Origin: Paenibacillus glacialis
Lineage (GTDB): Bacteria; Bacillota; Bacilli; Paenibacillales; Paenibacillaceae
Assembly: GCF_001637205.1 (NCBI RefSeq)
Contig: NZ_LVJH01000025.1
Span: forward strand, 118,886 to 182,885
Direction of reading: 5' to 3'
DNA length: 64,000 bases
Shown here piece after piece: positions 43,052-52,958 of this stretch. Below the pieces are notes generated by a model that was given only the letters and a program-made list of their open reading frames with translations, searched no databases and was not told where the DNA came from. The position numbers were made by a program, and so were the translations under genes. Within the stretch, counting starts at the first letter, position 1, and every line of letters begins with the position of its first letter.

Positions 43052-43870
43052 TCATGATCTTTTGGGAATTTGAATTACAATTTCATAGTGATCCTCGTGA
43101 TCCTTCTCAGTTGTTTTAATTGACAATCCTGATCCAGATACCATATCAATAGACTGTCTAATGGTATTCAAAGCGAGACGAACATCTTTGGTGAATGAGA
43201 TTCTTTTTGATTTCTTTACTATAGATGATTCTTTATAATAGGCCACTCTTGCTTCGGTTTGCTTCACATTTAATTCTTTAGCAATGACTTCAGCTAGTAA
43301 CTTCAGTTGCAGTGCTTCAGGACTTAAAGATAAAAGCGCGCGTGCATGCCGCTCAGTGACTTTTCGTTCCATTAGAGCTTGCTTCACCGCTTCTGGCAAG
43401 TGTAGTAATCGAATCTTATTAGCAATCGTAGATTGACTCTTACCCAAGCGCTGAGCTAGACTCTCTTGTGTTAATTGATGTAAGTCAATGAGTTTCTGAT
43501 AAGCAACTGCTTCTTCAATAGAAGTTAATCCCTCACGTTGCAAATTCTCAATCAATGCAATGGAAGCTGCTTGTGAATCATTGAAATCACGGACAATAGC
43601 AGGTATCGTTTCAAGTCCTAACTTCTTAACTGCTCGCCAACGACGTTCACCTGCAATAATCTCATACTTATCATTGCGATAACGAACAACGATAGGCTGA
43701 ATCACACCATGAGTTTTAATCGTCTGACACAGTTCATCAATCTTATTATCATCAAAAATAGTGCGCGGTTGAAAGGGGCTTCCTACAATGTCGTCAACTG
43801 GAATTTGTTTCACTTCATCCCCATTAGTGCGCTCGGTTAGGCCAAATAACTTAGAAAATTGTTCTTTCAT
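43052..43870 (-). CDS. noc: nucleoid occlusion protein Noc
   Basis: This 272-residue ParB-like protein is the second paralogue next to parAB. It has the ParB/CTP motif PFQPRTIF and GERRWRA, then a helix-turn-helix (ESLAQRLGKSQSTIANKIRLL). Its N-terminus (MKEQFSKLFGLTER) is amphipathic, as in Noc, which binds membranes to block division over the nucleoid. Position next to rsmG matches B. subtilis noc (yyaA). Start ATG 43870; a GTG at 43885 is less likely. Confidence 0.95.
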   Translation of the reverse strand: MKEQFSKLFGLTERTNGDEVKQIPVDDIVGSPFQPRTIFDDNKIDELCQTIKTHGVIQPIVVRYRNDKYEIIAGERRWRAVKKLGLETIPAIVRDFNDSQAASIALIENLQREGLTSIEEAVAYQKLIDLHQLTQESLAQRLGKSQSTIANKIRLLHLPEAVKQALMERKVTERHARALLSLSPEALQLKLLAEVIAKELNVKQTEARVAYYKESSIVKKSKRISFTKDVRLALNTIRQSIDMVSGSGLSIKTTEKDHEDHYEIVIQIPKRS

Positions 43871-44207
43871 TCCGTATATTACCACCTAGTTTCATAATAG
43901 TACCGAGTCAAAGTGGATTACTTCAATCGAGTACATTCCACCATGCAATGCCAGCACCTTCTAATCGGTATACAAAGTAAAAACCGTTTAGTTCACTTTG
44001 TACATTTATGGACCATTCGCTTTCATTCAACGTAGAAAATAATGCTCCATACACCCAAAATCTGTTGTTCTATTATTTGAAAAAATGATGATTTTTCATC
44101 ACATGTTGTAAGAAATTCTACCTATCCTATTCTATCATTATTTTTCATATAATCCTATTCTATCATACTCATTAATTTCTATATATTGTTTATTCCTAAA
44201 TATAAAT

Positions 44208-44251
44208 AAAAGACTTTGTTATCCCAATGATCTGGGACACAAAGTCTTTAT
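44208..44251 (-). terminator. terminator after rsmG
   Basis: AAAGACTTTGT and ACAAAGTCTTT form the outer stem, with TCCCA/TGGGA inside; on the minus strand it continues TTTTATTT. It lies about 40 nt after the rsmG stop, with parS between. Confidence 0.8.
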
Positions 44252-44260
44252 GATTCACAA

Positions 44261-44276
44261 TGTTTCACGTGAAACA
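44261..44276. promoter_or_regulatory. parS site between noc and rsmG
   Basis: TGTTTCACGTGAAACA is a perfect match to the parS consensus and a perfect palindrome, extended to CACAATG...CATTGTG. It lies just outside the rsmG stop and would load ParB near the origin. Confidence 0.95.
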
Positions 44277-44290
44277 TTGTGTGGTACAAC

Positions 44291-45013
44291 CTATATTAGA
44301 GGAGACTTAGCTGCTACCCCTGGACTTCTTGGGTATTTTTGAGGTGTAGCTGCTCTCTTTTGTACAATGATAATGTGACGTTCAGCATCTTCCACCGGAA
44401 GTGTGAATTTTTCAACTTTGGTAAGCTTGCCTTTTAATTGTTTGAAGCTATACGAAGCTTCTTTCAATTCATCTGCAGGATCACTACCCTTCATAGCGGC
44501 GAATGTTCCATCCACGCGTACAAAAGGTAAACAAAATTCGTTAAGCAGTGCTAACTTCGCAACGGCTCTCGCCGTTACTAGATCATAATGATCTCGGTAC
44601 CCTTGTTTCTGTCCCCATTCCTCTGCTCTTCCATGAATCAGTTCAACACCCGTGAGGTCTAACTGCTCAACGATATTTTTGAGGAAAGATATTCTTTTGT
44701 TAAGCGAATCGATAATCGTCAACTGAATATCTGGGAAACAAATCTTGAGTGGGATTCCAGGGAATCCCGCTCCAGAACCAATATCCGCTAGTGTCTTCAC
44801 ATGCTTCATATCTACAAAAAAAGCAAGGGAAACGGAATCAAAGAAATGTTTCGTATACACCTGATCCCTCTCCGTGATACCAGTTAAATTCATCTTTTCA
44901 TTCCAGCTCACCAATTCTTTGAAATAAATTTCAAATTGGTTCAATTGTGTTTCACTCAACGAAATTCCATGCTCCTGTAGGCGACTAGTAAATGACTGTT
45001 GTATAGCATCCAT
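44291..45013 (-). CDS. rsmG: 16S rRNA (guanine-527 N7) methyltransferase RsmG
   Basis: This 240-residue SAM-dependent methyltransferase (GidB) has NEKMNLTGI, the SAM loop IGSGAGFPGIPLKI and the segment TARAVAKL. It methylates G527 of 16S rRNA; loss gives low-level streptomycin resistance in other species. ATG 45013 follows AAGGGG. It is co-transcribed with mnmG, 3 nt apart. Confidence 0.97.
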   Translation of the reverse strand: MDAIQQSFTSRLQEHGISLSETQLNQFEIYFKELVSWNEKMNLTGITERDQVYTKHFFDSVSLAFFVDMKHVKTLADIGSGAGFPGIPLKICFPDIQLTIIDSLNKRISFLKNIVEQLDLTGVELIHGRAEEWGQKQGYRDHYDLVTARAVAKLALLNEFCLPFVRVDGTFAAMKGSDPADELKEASYSFKQLKGKLTKVEKFTLPVEDAERHIIIVQKRAATPQKYPRSPGVAAKSPLI

Positions 45014-45016
45014 AGC

Positions 45017-46909
45017 TTAACCCCTTGCCGCAGTTACACGGTTATAATGTTCAAGATATACCAGTAGAACAGATATATCCGCAGGTGTAACACCTGAGAT
45101 CCGTGATGCTTGCCCAATCGATATCGGACGAATGTTAGCAAGTTTCTGGCGAGCTTCGATCGCCAATCCATGAATTTCGGAGTACTCTATAGAATCCGGA
45201 ATTTTCTTTTTCTCCATCTTCTGTAGACGTTCCACATGAATCAATTGCTTCTCAATATACCCTGCATATTTAATTTGAATTTCGACTTGCTCTTTCATCT
45301 CATCGGTTAATTCATATGGAGAAGGTGAGAGTTGTTCAATGACACTATAGTTAATTTCAGGTCGACGTAAAAGTGCCAGCATCGTAGTTCCATCCTGAAT
45401 TTGAGTGGACTCGGACTCTTCTAGAAGTGCATTCACTTCTTTAGGTTTCGCCTTCTCAACCGTGAGGCGTTCAACTTCAAGTTCAACTGTATTCTTTTTA
45501 TTTAAGAATCTTTTATAGCGATCATCAGTAATTAAACCAATCTCATGTCCAATCGGAGTAAGACGTAAATCAGCGTTATCATGGCGAAGTAATAAACGAT
45601 ATTCAGCACGTGAAGTCAACAAACGATAAGGTTCATTCGTTCCTTTTGTCACCAAGTCATCGATCAATACACCAATATACCCTTGCGAGCGATTAAGAAC
45701 GACGGGTTCTTTCCCTTGAACCTTACGTGCTGCGTTAATTCCTGCAATAACCCCTTGTCCAGCAGCTTCTTCATACCCTGAAGTACCATTAATTTGACCC
45801 GCTGTGAACAATCCAGGCATTTTCTTAGTCTCAAGTGACGGATATAATTGTGTAGGTACCATGGCGTCGTATTCAATCGCATAACCATTACGCATCATTT
45901 CTACCTTTTCCAACCCTGGGATAGAACGTAACATGGATAATTGAACATCCTCTGGCATACTCGTTGACAAGCCTTGTACATAATATTCAGCCGTGTTTCT
46001 ACCTTCTGGCTCTAGAAAAATCTGATGTCTCGGTTTATCACTGAAACGAACGATTTTATCCTCGATAGATGGACAATAACGTGGGCCTGTTCCTTCAATA
46101 ATCCCGGAGAACATAGGCGCACGATGGAGATTCTCAGTGATAATCTGCTGCGTATCTACTGAAGTATAGGTTAACCAACAAGGAAGCTGCTCATTCGAAT
46201 TCATCGATGATTCTGTCTCATACGAGAAGAACTTAGGCTTACTATCCCCTGGTTGAATTTCCGTCTTGGAGAAATCAATCGTATCTCTATGCACACGTGG
46301 AGGCGTACCTGTTTTAAATCGTACAAGATCGAACCCGTGCTCACGCAAATTTTCCGCTAATTTAATAGAAGGTTGTTGATTATTCGGGCCACTTTCATAA
46401 GCTAACTCACCCATGATAACTTTCCCGCGCAAATAGGTCCCTGTCGTTAACACGATCGATTTACCACGATACTCGGTACCCGTCTTCGTAATTACGCCGA
46501 CACAATGGCCATCTTCAACGATGAGCTCATCTACCATACCCTGACGCATCGTTAGATTTGATTCCTTCTCCATCGTTTCCTTCATTGTATGCTGATAAGA
46601 GAATTTGTCCGCTTGTGCCCGAAGAGCATGTACAGCAGGACCTTTTGCTGTGTTCAGCATTCTCATTTGAATAAATGTCCGATCTATATTTCGACCCATT
46701 TCGCCACCAAGCGCGTCGATTTCACGCACGACATGACCTTTAGCAGGTCCACCGATTGAAGGGTTACATGGCATAAATGCCACCATATCTAAATTGATCG
46801 TAATCATTAATGTTGTGCAACCCATCCGAGCAGAAGCTAACGCAGCTTCAACACCGGCATGACCTGCACCAATTACGATGACATCGTAATTTCCACCTGC
46901 ATAACTCAT
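45017..46909 (-). CDS. mnmG: tRNA uridine-5-carboxymethylaminomethyl enzyme MnmG (GidA)
   Basis: This 630-residue FAD enzyme has the dinucleotide fold [21 protein letters not shown], the signature [20 protein letters not shown] and GYEEAAGQG, and a C-terminal helical tRNA-binding part. With MnmE it modifies wobble U34 of tRNAs. Start ATG 46909 after GGGAGG; the open frame to 46939 is not needed. It lies between mnmE and rsmG. Confidence 0.97.
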   Translation of the reverse strand: MSYAGGNYDVIVIGAGHAGVEAALASARMGCTTLMITINLDMVAFMPCNPSIGGPAKGHVVREIDALGGEMGRNIDRTFIQMRMLNTAKGPAVHALRAQADKFSYQHTMKETMEKESNLTMRQGMVDELIVEDGHCVGVITKTGTEYRGKSIVLTTGTYLRGKVIMGELAYESGPNNQQPSIKLAENLREHGFDLVRFKTGTPPRVHRDTIDFSKTEIQPGDSKPKFFSYETESSMNSNEQLPCWLTYTSVDTQQIITENLHRAPMFSGIIEGTGPRYCPSIEDKIVRFSDKPRHQIFLEPEGRNTAEYYVQGLSTSMPEDVQLSMLRSIPGLEKVEMMRNGYAIEYDAMVPTQLYPSLETKKMPGLFTAGQINGTSGYEEAAGQGVIAGINAARKVQGKEPVVLNRSQGYIGVLIDDLVTKGTNEPYRLLTSRAEYRLLLRHDNADLRLTPIGHEIGLITDDRYKRFLNKKNTVELEVERLTVEKAKPKEVNALLEESESTQIQDGTTMLALLRRPEINYSVIEQLSPSPYELTDEMKEQVEIQIKYAGYIEKQLIHVERLQKMEKKKIPDSIEYSEIHGLAIEARQKLANIRPISIGQASRISGVTPADISVLLVYLEHYNRVTAARG

Positions 46910-46998
46910 GGTCTTACCTCCCTTAAATAATTGTATCATTTGTATCTATGTTATCTATTAACATTAAGCTTTAATGACTAATTAATCACAAAAAGCCT

Positions 46999-48378
46999 CT
47001 ATTTACCCAAACAAAATTGCGAGAAGATTTGATCAAGCAACGTATCCCCTGCAGTATCCCCAATAATCTCTCCAAGTTGTTCCCATGCCAATCGAACATC
47101 GATCTGAATCATATCAATCGGGATATATTGATCAGCAGCATCATACGCATCTTGCAATGATTGCTTCGCCTTATTCAATAGAGCAATATGTCGAACGTTA
47201 CTTACATATGTCATGTCATTCGACTCAAGACTTCCACTGAAGAATAATTGTGATATGGCATCTTCCAATGCATCAATTCCTTCTTGAGCCTTTACAGACA
47301 TCTGTACGATACTCTCTTCATTGAAGTAACGCTTAATAACATCCATATCGATCATAGACGGTAAGTCTATTTTATTCATAATCACAATGCATTGTCTACC
47401 GCGGATTTGTTCCATTAATACCAATTCATCCTCATGTAAAGGCTGACTAGCATCAAATACAAGCAAAATCAGGTCCGCCTCATTTACCGCATTCTTGGAG
47501 CGTTCTACTCCAATCTTCTCAACTATATCAAGCGTTTCACGAATACCGGCCGTGTCTAACAACTTCAATGGAATATTGTTGATCGTAACAAACTCTTCAA
47601 TGACATCACGTGTCGTACCTGGAATATCCGTAACGATCGCTTTATTATCATGCGCCAATGTATTCAATAAAGAAGATTTCCCTACATTAGGACGACCAAT
47701 GATGGCCGTTGTAATCCCCTCACGAAGAATTTTACCTTCCTCCGCTGTCTTTAACAGTTTCGTAATACCTTCCATGACCTCGCCACATTTATCTTTTATA
47801 AAAGAGGACGTGAGTGAATCCACATCATGCTCTGGATAATCAATATTCACTTCAATATGTGCCATCGTCTCAATCAAGGTAAATCGTTGTTTCTTAATTT
47901 GTTGGGATAGATCACCCTTAACCTGCTTTAATGCAATAGAAAACGCTCGATCAGACTTAGACCGAATGAGGTCAATAACTGCCTCAGCTTGCGACAAATC
48001 TATTCTTCCATTCAAAAATGCACGCTTTGTGAACTCACCTGGTTCAGCCAGGCGAATATTTTGCTGCAACAGAATACCCATCACTCGAGTAACGGAGATC
48101 ACTCCACCATGAACACTGACTTCAACGACATTCTCCATCGTAAAAGAACGTGGGGCCCGCATCACTGTCACAAGTACCTCTTCTACTTGTTCTTCTGTCT
48201 GAGGGTTTATAATGTGTCCGTAGTGAACCGTATGAGATTCAGCATCAGACAGCTTAATACGACTTTTGAAAATTCGATCCACTTCAGGAATCGCATCTGG
48301 ACCACTAACACGGATAACGGCAATTCCCGCTTCTCCAACGGCTGTAGCAATCGCTGCAATAGTATCACTAATCAACAT
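46999..48378 (-). CDS. mnmE: tRNA modification GTPase MnmE
   Basis: This 459-residue GTPase has an N-terminal formyl-THF-binding domain, a helical domain and a G domain with G1 GRPNVGKSSLLN, G3 DTAG and G4 NKID. It ends in the C-terminal motif FCLGK, whose Cys is characteristic. It forms a complex with MnmG. No strong Shine-Dalgarno is seen before ATG 48378, only a GAGAGAG stretch. Confidence 0.97.
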   Translation of the reverse strand: MLISDTIAAIATAVGEAGIAVIRVSGPDAIPEVDRIFKSRIKLSDAESHTVHYGHIINPQTEEQVEEVLVTVMRAPRSFTMENVVEVSVHGGVISVTRVMGILLQQNIRLAEPGEFTKRAFLNGRIDLSQAEAVIDLIRSKSDRAFSIALKQVKGDLSQQIKKQRFTLIETMAHIEVNIDYPEHDVDSLTSSFIKDKCGEVMEGITKLLKTAEEGKILREGITTAIIGRPNVGKSSLLNTLAHDNKAIVTDIPGTTRDVIEEFVTINNIPLKLLDTAGIRETLDIVEKIGVERSKNAVNEADLILLVFDASQPLHEDELVLMEQIRGRQCIVIMNKIDLPSMIDMDVIKRYFNEESIVQMSVKAQEGIDALEDAISQLFFSGSLESNDMTYVSNVRHIALLNKAKQSLQDAYDAADQYIPIDMIQIDVRLAWEQLGEIIGDTAGDTLLDQIFSQFCLGK

Positions 48379-48410
48379 AATCTAAATTCACTCTCTCTCT
48401 TCTAAAATAT

Positions 48411-48453
48411 AAAAAAACAATGACTCCTGCACACGTATCAGAGAGTCATTGCA
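48411..48453 (-). terminator. terminator after jag
   Basis: CAATGACTC and GAGTCATTG pair around a 16-nt loop. On the minus strand the hairpin is followed by seven T. It lies beyond the family 1 repeat that follows jag. Confidence 0.85.
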
Positions 48454-48498
48454 TCTATATAGAAATAATTAAAGTTTATTTTAGTCTTTAATTGTTTC

Positions 48499-48565
48499 TA
48501 TCTATATAGATTGAACTAAAGTTCATACACCTTAAGGTTCGTCTTTAGTTCATTCTATCTATTTC
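48499..48565 (-). repeat. family 1 palindromic repeat, copy B (shortened, inverted)
   Basis: The ends TAGATTGAACTAAAG and CTTTAGTTCATTCTA are inverted. The interior GGTTCGTCTTTAG matches the reverse complement of copy A. About 30 bp of the interior are missing, so it is a deletion derivative. It lies right after jag. Confidence 0.8.
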
Positions 48566-48572
48566 ATCTCGT

Positions 48573-49259
48573 TTACCTTAACGAAATGACTACACGCCTG
48601 TTCGGTTCTTCACCTTTGCTGTAGGTCTTAACCACTTTATGATCCTGTAATTTGGCATGAATCACCTTACGCTCTTGAGGCGACATCGGCTCTAGCACGA
48701 CCTCTTTATGGGAACGAATTACACGTCCTGCCAAGCGATCTGCTAGCTCTTCCAATGTCTTCTTGCGGCGTTCACGGAAGTTCTCCGCATCTAGTATAAT
48801 TCTCAAGTAACTAGTCGATACACGATTAGCTACAATGTTGGCTAAATATTGAAGAGAATCGAGCGTTTGCCCTCTCCTTCCAATCATTAGGCCTAAGTCA
48901 GGACCAAAGATATGCAGCGTTGTAGCATCTTTCGTATGCTGCACTTCCACCTCTACTTCCAGTCCCATGCTTCTGCCTACATCTAAAATGAACTTCACTG
49001 CTGCGGCGTATGGATCTCCATCAACTGCTTCATTACTTACAGAGGATGAAATCATTGTCCCCACGACTGGCTCTGGTGTGACTTCTGGAAGCAAAGTAAG
49101 TTCTACTTTCGCTTCCCTGACACCAATCAGTCCCAGGAATCCTTTTGACGGCTGCGAAAGTATGTTAACCGTAACACGGTCTTGGCTTACCCCTAGTTGA
49201 GCAAGTCCCTTATTAACAGCTACTTCAACGGTTTTTCCTGAAGCGATGACGTTGCTCAT
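48573..49259 (-). CDS. jag: RNA-binding protein Jag/KhpB (SpoIIIJ-associated)
   Basis: This 228-residue protein has an N-terminal Jag domain (GKTVEVAVNKGLAQLGVSQ), a KH domain with GLMIGRRGQTLDSLQYL and a C-terminal R3H domain with MSPQERKVIHAKL. Jag/KhpB binds small RNAs and mRNAs in Firmicutes and accompanies SpoIIIJ. ATG 49259 overlaps the yidC stop by 4 nt. Confidence 0.95.
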   Translation of the reverse strand: MSNVIASGKTVEVAVNKGLAQLGVSQDRVTVNILSQPSKGFLGLIGVREAKVELTLLPEVTPEPVVGTMISSSVSNEAVDGDPYAAAVKFILDVGRSMGLEVEVEVQHTKDATTLHIFGPDLGLMIGRRGQTLDSLQYLANIVANRVSTSYLRIILDAENFRERRKKTLEELADRLAGRVIRSHKEVVLEPMSPQERKVIHAKLQDHKVVKTYSKGEEPNRRVVISLR

Positions 49260-50146
49260 TTAGACCGTTTAGCCCCCTTCGAGTTATTACCTTTACCTTT
49301 GTTTCCTTTTTTATTTCCTTGGGCATTACCTGCTAAGGCAACACCGGAAACGTTGGCTGTCTTATCACTACTACGATAAAGGAAATAATTCTGTACTATC
49401 GTATACACGTTACTGAAGAACCAGTACAACGGCAATGCCGCTGGGAAATTGTATGACATGAAGAAAATTAATACTGGATAAACCATCATCATGAACTGCA
49501 TAGGCCCCTGCATTGGCGTTGGATTCATCTTCATCATCATTTTAGTCTGAATAAATGTCGTAAGTGCAGCTAAAATAGGAAGAATAGGAAGGGGAACTCC
49601 AAATAAAGTAACTTTGTTATCTGGTTCTCCTAGCTGCATCCATAGGAATGTACCGTGACGCAATAGTTCATTTCCATATATAGAGTTATAGAGAGCAATA
49701 AATATAGGCATCTGCACAATCAACGGTAAACAACCTGCTAAAGGATTTACCTTATTCTCTTGAAACAACTTCATTGTTTCTTTTTGCTGTTGCTCTGGAT
49801 TGTCTTTAAACTTTTCTTTTAGCTTCGCGAGCTCTGGTTGAATGGCTTGCATTGCCTTAGAACTTTTTACTTGTTTAATCGTTAATGGCAAAATAAGTGT
49901 ACGAACAATAATAACCATTACTAATACGGCTAGTCCGTATTGTCCACCGAACCAATTGGCGAAGGTATCGAGTGCTTTAGCGAACCAATAAACTACATTA
50001 CTCTGCCAAAAGCCCCCTTGTTGTAAATCTGCAAGGGTTTTAGTAGCAGCAGGTGCTCCACACCCCGATAGTATGGTCATTGCGAACATCATCACAATGG
50101 TGAGGAGGATCCATTTCTTTCCTCGGCTAGTCTTAAATCGCGACAC
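49256..50146 (-). CDS. yidC: membrane protein insertase YidC (SpoIIIJ)
   Basis: This is a 296-residue Oxa1/YidC protein of the Gram-positive type. A lipoprotein signal (MTILSGCG, Cys29) is followed by five membrane helices with the TM1-TM2 cytoplasmic loop PELAKLKEKFKDNPEQQQKE. A basic tail with GNKKGNKGKGNNSKG binds ribosomes. It inserts membrane proteins with or without SecYEG; in Bacillus it is needed for sporulation stage III. Start GTG 50146 after GAGGGG. Confidence 0.95.
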   Translation of the reverse strand: MSRFKTSRGKKWILLTIVMMFAMTILSGCGAPAATKTLADLQQGGFWQSNVVYWFAKALDTFANWFGGQYGLAVLVMVIIVRTLILPLTIKQVKSSKAMQAIQPELAKLKEKFKDNPEQQQKETMKLFQENKVNPLAGCLPLIVQMPIFIALYNSIYGNELLRHGTFLWMQLGEPDNKVTLFGVPLPILPILAALTTFIQTKMMMKMNPTPMQGPMQFMMMVYPVLIFFMSYNFPAALPLYWFFSNVYTIVQNYFLYRSSDKTANVSGVALAGNAQGNKKGNKGKGNNSKGAKRSK

Positions 50147-50220
50147 TTTATTACCCCTCTCTTAGCACTTCCATTTCATACTAAATCATACCATATTCAA
50201 ATAGACAAGGAAACCTGACC

Positions 50221-50571
50221 TCAGCGGTTTGAAGTCTTCAAAAGTGACGCTTTCCGTAACACATGCAACACACTTCTTTCCATATCCTTATATGGCATAG
50301 TTATCGCGCCCTTGCGAACAATAAATACAAGGTCCACGTGTTCGATAAGCTCAGAATCATGATGACGAACAATTTCCTTCACCATTCTTCGCATGCGATT
50401 GCGTACAACTGCATTACCGACCTTTTTGCTAACTGAAATCCCAACTCTGAATTGCTCTACTTCTTTCTTCCGGAACCAATAGACAACAAATTGATGATTG
50501 GCAAATGACCTTCCATGGCGATATACGCGACTGAAGTCAGCACGGTTTCTTAAACGTAAAGTTTTTTGCAC
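50221..50571 (-). CDS. rnpA: ribonuclease P protein component
   Basis: This 116-residue basic protein is the protein subunit of RNase P that matures the 5' ends of tRNAs. The RNR signature is VGNAVVRNRMRRMVKE, and KTLRLRNRADFSRVYRHG marks the N-terminus. Start GTG 50571 after GGGAGA. It follows rpmH but is separated by a terminator and a family 1 repeat. Confidence 0.96.
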   Translation of the reverse strand: MQKTLRLRNRADFSRVYRHGRSFANHQFVVYWFRKKEVEQFRVGISVSKKVGNAVVRNRMRRMVKEIVRHHDSELIEHVDLVFIVRKGAITMPYKDMERSVLHVLRKASLLKTSNR

Positions 50572-50667
50572 GAGTTTCTCCCAATTTCACTTCAAATTTC
50601 AATGCGATTTATTTATTACTTCATATATATATTATAGGCAGCATCCAGATCCTCTAAACTAAACTGA

Positions 50668-50766
50668 TCTATATAGAACGAACTAAAGGCGAAACGCCAT
50701 ATTCATTATCTTCTTTAGAAATGATTGAACTGGTGAGCGCAAACTTTAGTTCAATCTATCTATTTG
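50668..50766 (+). repeat. family 1 palindromic repeat, copy C (between rpmH and rnpA)
   Basis: The ends TATAGAACGAACTAAAG and CTTTAGTTCAATCTA are inverted; the interior is TTCTTTAGAAATGATTGAA with GTGAGCGCAAA. It splits the usually tight rpmH-rnpA operon. Confidence 0.85.
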
Positions 50767-50787
50767 CCCTTCTTCCATTATTAACAG

Positions 50788-50814
50788 AAAAAAAGACCAC
50801 CGCGGTGGTCTTCA
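50788..50814 (-). terminator. terminator after rpmH
   Basis: GACCACCGCGGTGGTC is a perfect 8-bp palindrome hairpin, followed on the minus strand by TTTTTTT. It lies directly after rpmH and should stop much rpmH transcript before rnpA. Confidence 0.9.
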
Positions 50815-50824
50815 TGCACGTAGA

Positions 50825-50959
50825 TTACGCACTCAAAATCTTTCTGCCTTTTAAGCGACGAGCAGCCAGCACTTTACGGCCGTTTTTCGTGCTCATTCTT
50901 TTACGGAAACCATGAACCTTAGCGCGTTTGCTCACATTTGGTTTAAAAGTCGGTCTCAT
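50825..50959 (-). CDS. rpmH: 50S ribosomal protein bL34
   Basis: This 44-residue protein begins [22 protein letters not shown] and ends with KGRKILSA, the typical L34. It is very basic and binds 23S rRNA. ATG 50959 follows GGGGG-type Shine-Dalgarno (revcomp of CCCCCTTAC). It is the first gene to the left of oriC. Confidence 0.97.
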   Translation of the reverse strand: MRPTFKPNVSKRAKVHGFRKRMSTKNGRKVLAARRLKGRKILSA

Positions 50960-51564
50960 GTATTGCACCCCCTTACAGGAATTATAAACATAGATTAACC
51001 ATTTTCATATTCACAGAAAATGCCTCTATACATTTAACCATGTAGACGGACAAAAGTCAACTGATCCATGCGTTTTCTTCTTCCCTCTTTATATAAGGGG
51101 TTCATAAAAAGTTTTCCACAGGTTTCAAAAAGTTTTACTTGTGAATTCAACTTATCCACTTGTACACAATAGTCAAGTTTTCGATTTTTTAAGGCACAAC
51201 CTGTGTATAAGTTATATTGGAATTTACAAGATGCTGTCGAAAGTTTAACATTTTATAAACAATATGTTGTGTTGTGAATAAAATCTATACACAAGTTATT
51301 GAGTTTGTGGATAAATTAGCCTGAATCATTGATATCACACCATTATTTTGCTATGATGATAATACTTTTGGTTGTGTATACATGATTTAAACCTCAATAT
51401 TATCAACAAGCTGTGGATAAAGTTGTGAACAATTTCAATTTATCCATTTTTTTATGTTTCCACCTTTCTGAGTTTTGGGGATAAATGTAACATTATTCAT
51501 TATATTTCGACATTTCCTCTCATGGCTCTCGCCACATTTGGATGATTTAAAGGAGTGACAATCT
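50960..51564. other. oriC upstream part with DnaA boxes
   Basis: This rpmH-dnaA spacer of about 600 bp holds many DnaA boxes. Perfect TTATCCACA (minus) lies at 51306-51314 and 51412-51420; TTATACACA and TTATTCACA (minus) at 51202-51210 and 51273-51281. Near matches are at 51112, 51152, 51285, 51373 and 51424. The AT-rich spacer and the clustering are those of the bipartite Bacillales origin. The dnaA promoter also lies here. Confidence 0.88.
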
Positions 51565-52911
51565 GTGGAAAGCCATACTTCTGAATTATGGCAACAAATT
51601 TTATCTATTATTCAAAGCAAATTAAGCAAGCCCAGCTTTGATACCTGGTTTAAAGCAACAAAGGCGACACGGATGAACGATCATTCCATTGTGATCTCAG
51701 CTCCAACAACATTTGCTGTCGAGTGGCTGGAAAGTCGTTACACCAAATTAGTGGGTTCGACTCTTTTTGAGGTTGTTGGAAAGCAGCTTGATGTCAAATT
51801 TGTGATTGAAGAAGCTGTCATTGAGGATCCCATTCCTTCACTATCGTCTTCCCAACCGCAATTGTCTCATGAAGAATCCATGACTCACATGCTTAATCCG
51901 AAGTATACCTTTGACACCTTCGTTATTGGATCAGGTAACCGGTTTGCTCATGCAGCATCGCTTGCTGTCGCTGAAGCGCCAGCAAAGGCCTATAACCCAC
52001 TGTTTCTATACGGCGGTGTTGGACTCGGAAAGACTCACTTAATGCATGCGATCGGTCATTATGTATTGGAGCATAATCCAAACAGTAAGGTCGTTTACCT
52101 TTCTTCAGAGAAATTTACGAACGAATTTATTAACTCTATTCGTGATAATCGAACGGAGAATTTCCGTAACAAATACCGTAGTGTTGATATTCTACTTGTA
52201 GATGATATACAATTCATTGCTGGTAAAGAGTCTACACAGGAAGAATTTTTTCATACGTTCAATGCACTTCATGAAGAGCGTAAGCAAATTATTATTTCCA
52301 GCGATAGACCACCAAAAGAAATCCCAACACTCGAAGAACGTTTACGTTCGCGGTTTGAATGGGGCTTGATTACGGATATCCAACCTCCGGATCTCGAGAC
52401 TCGGACTGCAATTCTACGCAAAAAAGCCAAGGCTGAAAACTTGGATATTCCTAATGAAGCGATGACATATATCGCGAACCACATTGACTCCAACATTCGT
52501 GAACTAGAAGGCGCTTTGATCCGTGTAGTGGCCTATTCATCCCTTACGAATCAAGATGTCACCACGCATTTAGCAGCTGAAGCACTTAAGGATATCATTC
52601 CTTCAAGCCGTCCTAAGATGATCACGATGCAGGATATTCAGCAAAAGGTAGGAGAATACTACAACCTACGCATGGAAGATTTCAAAGCTCGTAAGCGTAC
52701 AAAGGCAGTAGCATTCCCTAGACAAATTGCTATGTATCTTTCACGCGAATTAACCGATTTCTCATTACCCAAAATTGGAGAAGCTTTCGGTGGAAGAGAT
52801 CATACAACCGTCATTCATGCCCATGACAAAATAACTCAGTTACTTAAGGTGGATCAAGATCTGTTTAAAGTGGTAAATAACCTCATAGAAAAAATCAAAA
52901 ATCCATCCTGA
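51565..52911 (+). CDS. dnaA: chromosomal replication initiator DnaA
   Basis: This is a 448-residue initiator with domain I (about 1-85), a linker and an AAA+ domain with Walker [10 protein letters not shown] at 150-158 and Walker [10 protein letters not shown]. Domain IV has the DnaA-box-binding helix-turn-helix [12 protein letters not shown]. Start GTG 51565 after AAAGGAG at 51549-51555. It opens the origin; DnaA boxes in its promoter region indicate autoregulation. Confidence 0.98.
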   Translation: MESHTSELWQQILSIIQSKLSKPSFDTWFKATKATRMNDHSIVISAPTTFAVEWLESRYTKLVGSTLFEVVGKQLDVKFVIEEAVIEDPIPSLSSSQPQLSHEESMTHMLNPKYTFDTFVIGSGNRFAHAASLAVAEAPAKAYNPLFLYGGVGLGKTHLMHAIGHYVLEHNPNSKVVYLSSEKFTNEFINSIRDNRTENFRNKYRSVDILLVDDIQFIAGKESTQEEFFHTFNALHEERKQIIISSDRPPKEIPTLEERLRSRFEWGLITDIQPPDLETRTAILRKKAKAENLDIPNEAMTYIANHIDSNIRELEGALIRVVAYSSLTNQDVTTHLAAEALKDIIPSSRPKMITMQDIQQKVGEYYNLRMEDFKARKRTKAVAFPRQIAMYLSRELTDFSLPKIGEAFGGRDHTTVIHAHDKITQLLKVDQDLFKVVNNLIEKIKNPS

Positions 52912-52918
52912 ACAAGTT

Positions 52919-52958
52919 CAAGCCTATGCACAATCTATACACATGTGGATAGGCTTGA
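52919..52958 (+). terminator. dnaA terminator with DnaA boxes in the loop
   Basis: AAGCCTAT and ATAGGCTT form an 8-bp stem followed by GATTTTATT. The loop contains CTATACACA and the outer-arm-overlapping TGTGGATAG, both near DnaA-box consensus. Confidence 0.6.

Larger units (their letters stand above)
43871..44290. other. noc-rsmG intergenic region
   Basis: About 400 bases without a gene contain the parS site, the rsmG terminator and a pair of direct repeats ATCCTATTCTATCAT at 44124-44138 and 44152-44166, 28 bp apart. The noc promoter must lie here. Confidence 0.5.

Noticed and set aside
44124..44166. Direct repeats ATCCTATTCTATCAT near noc as an operator
   Set aside because: Only two copies in AT-rich DNA with no linked regulator; noted in the intergenic entry but not strong enough for a finding.
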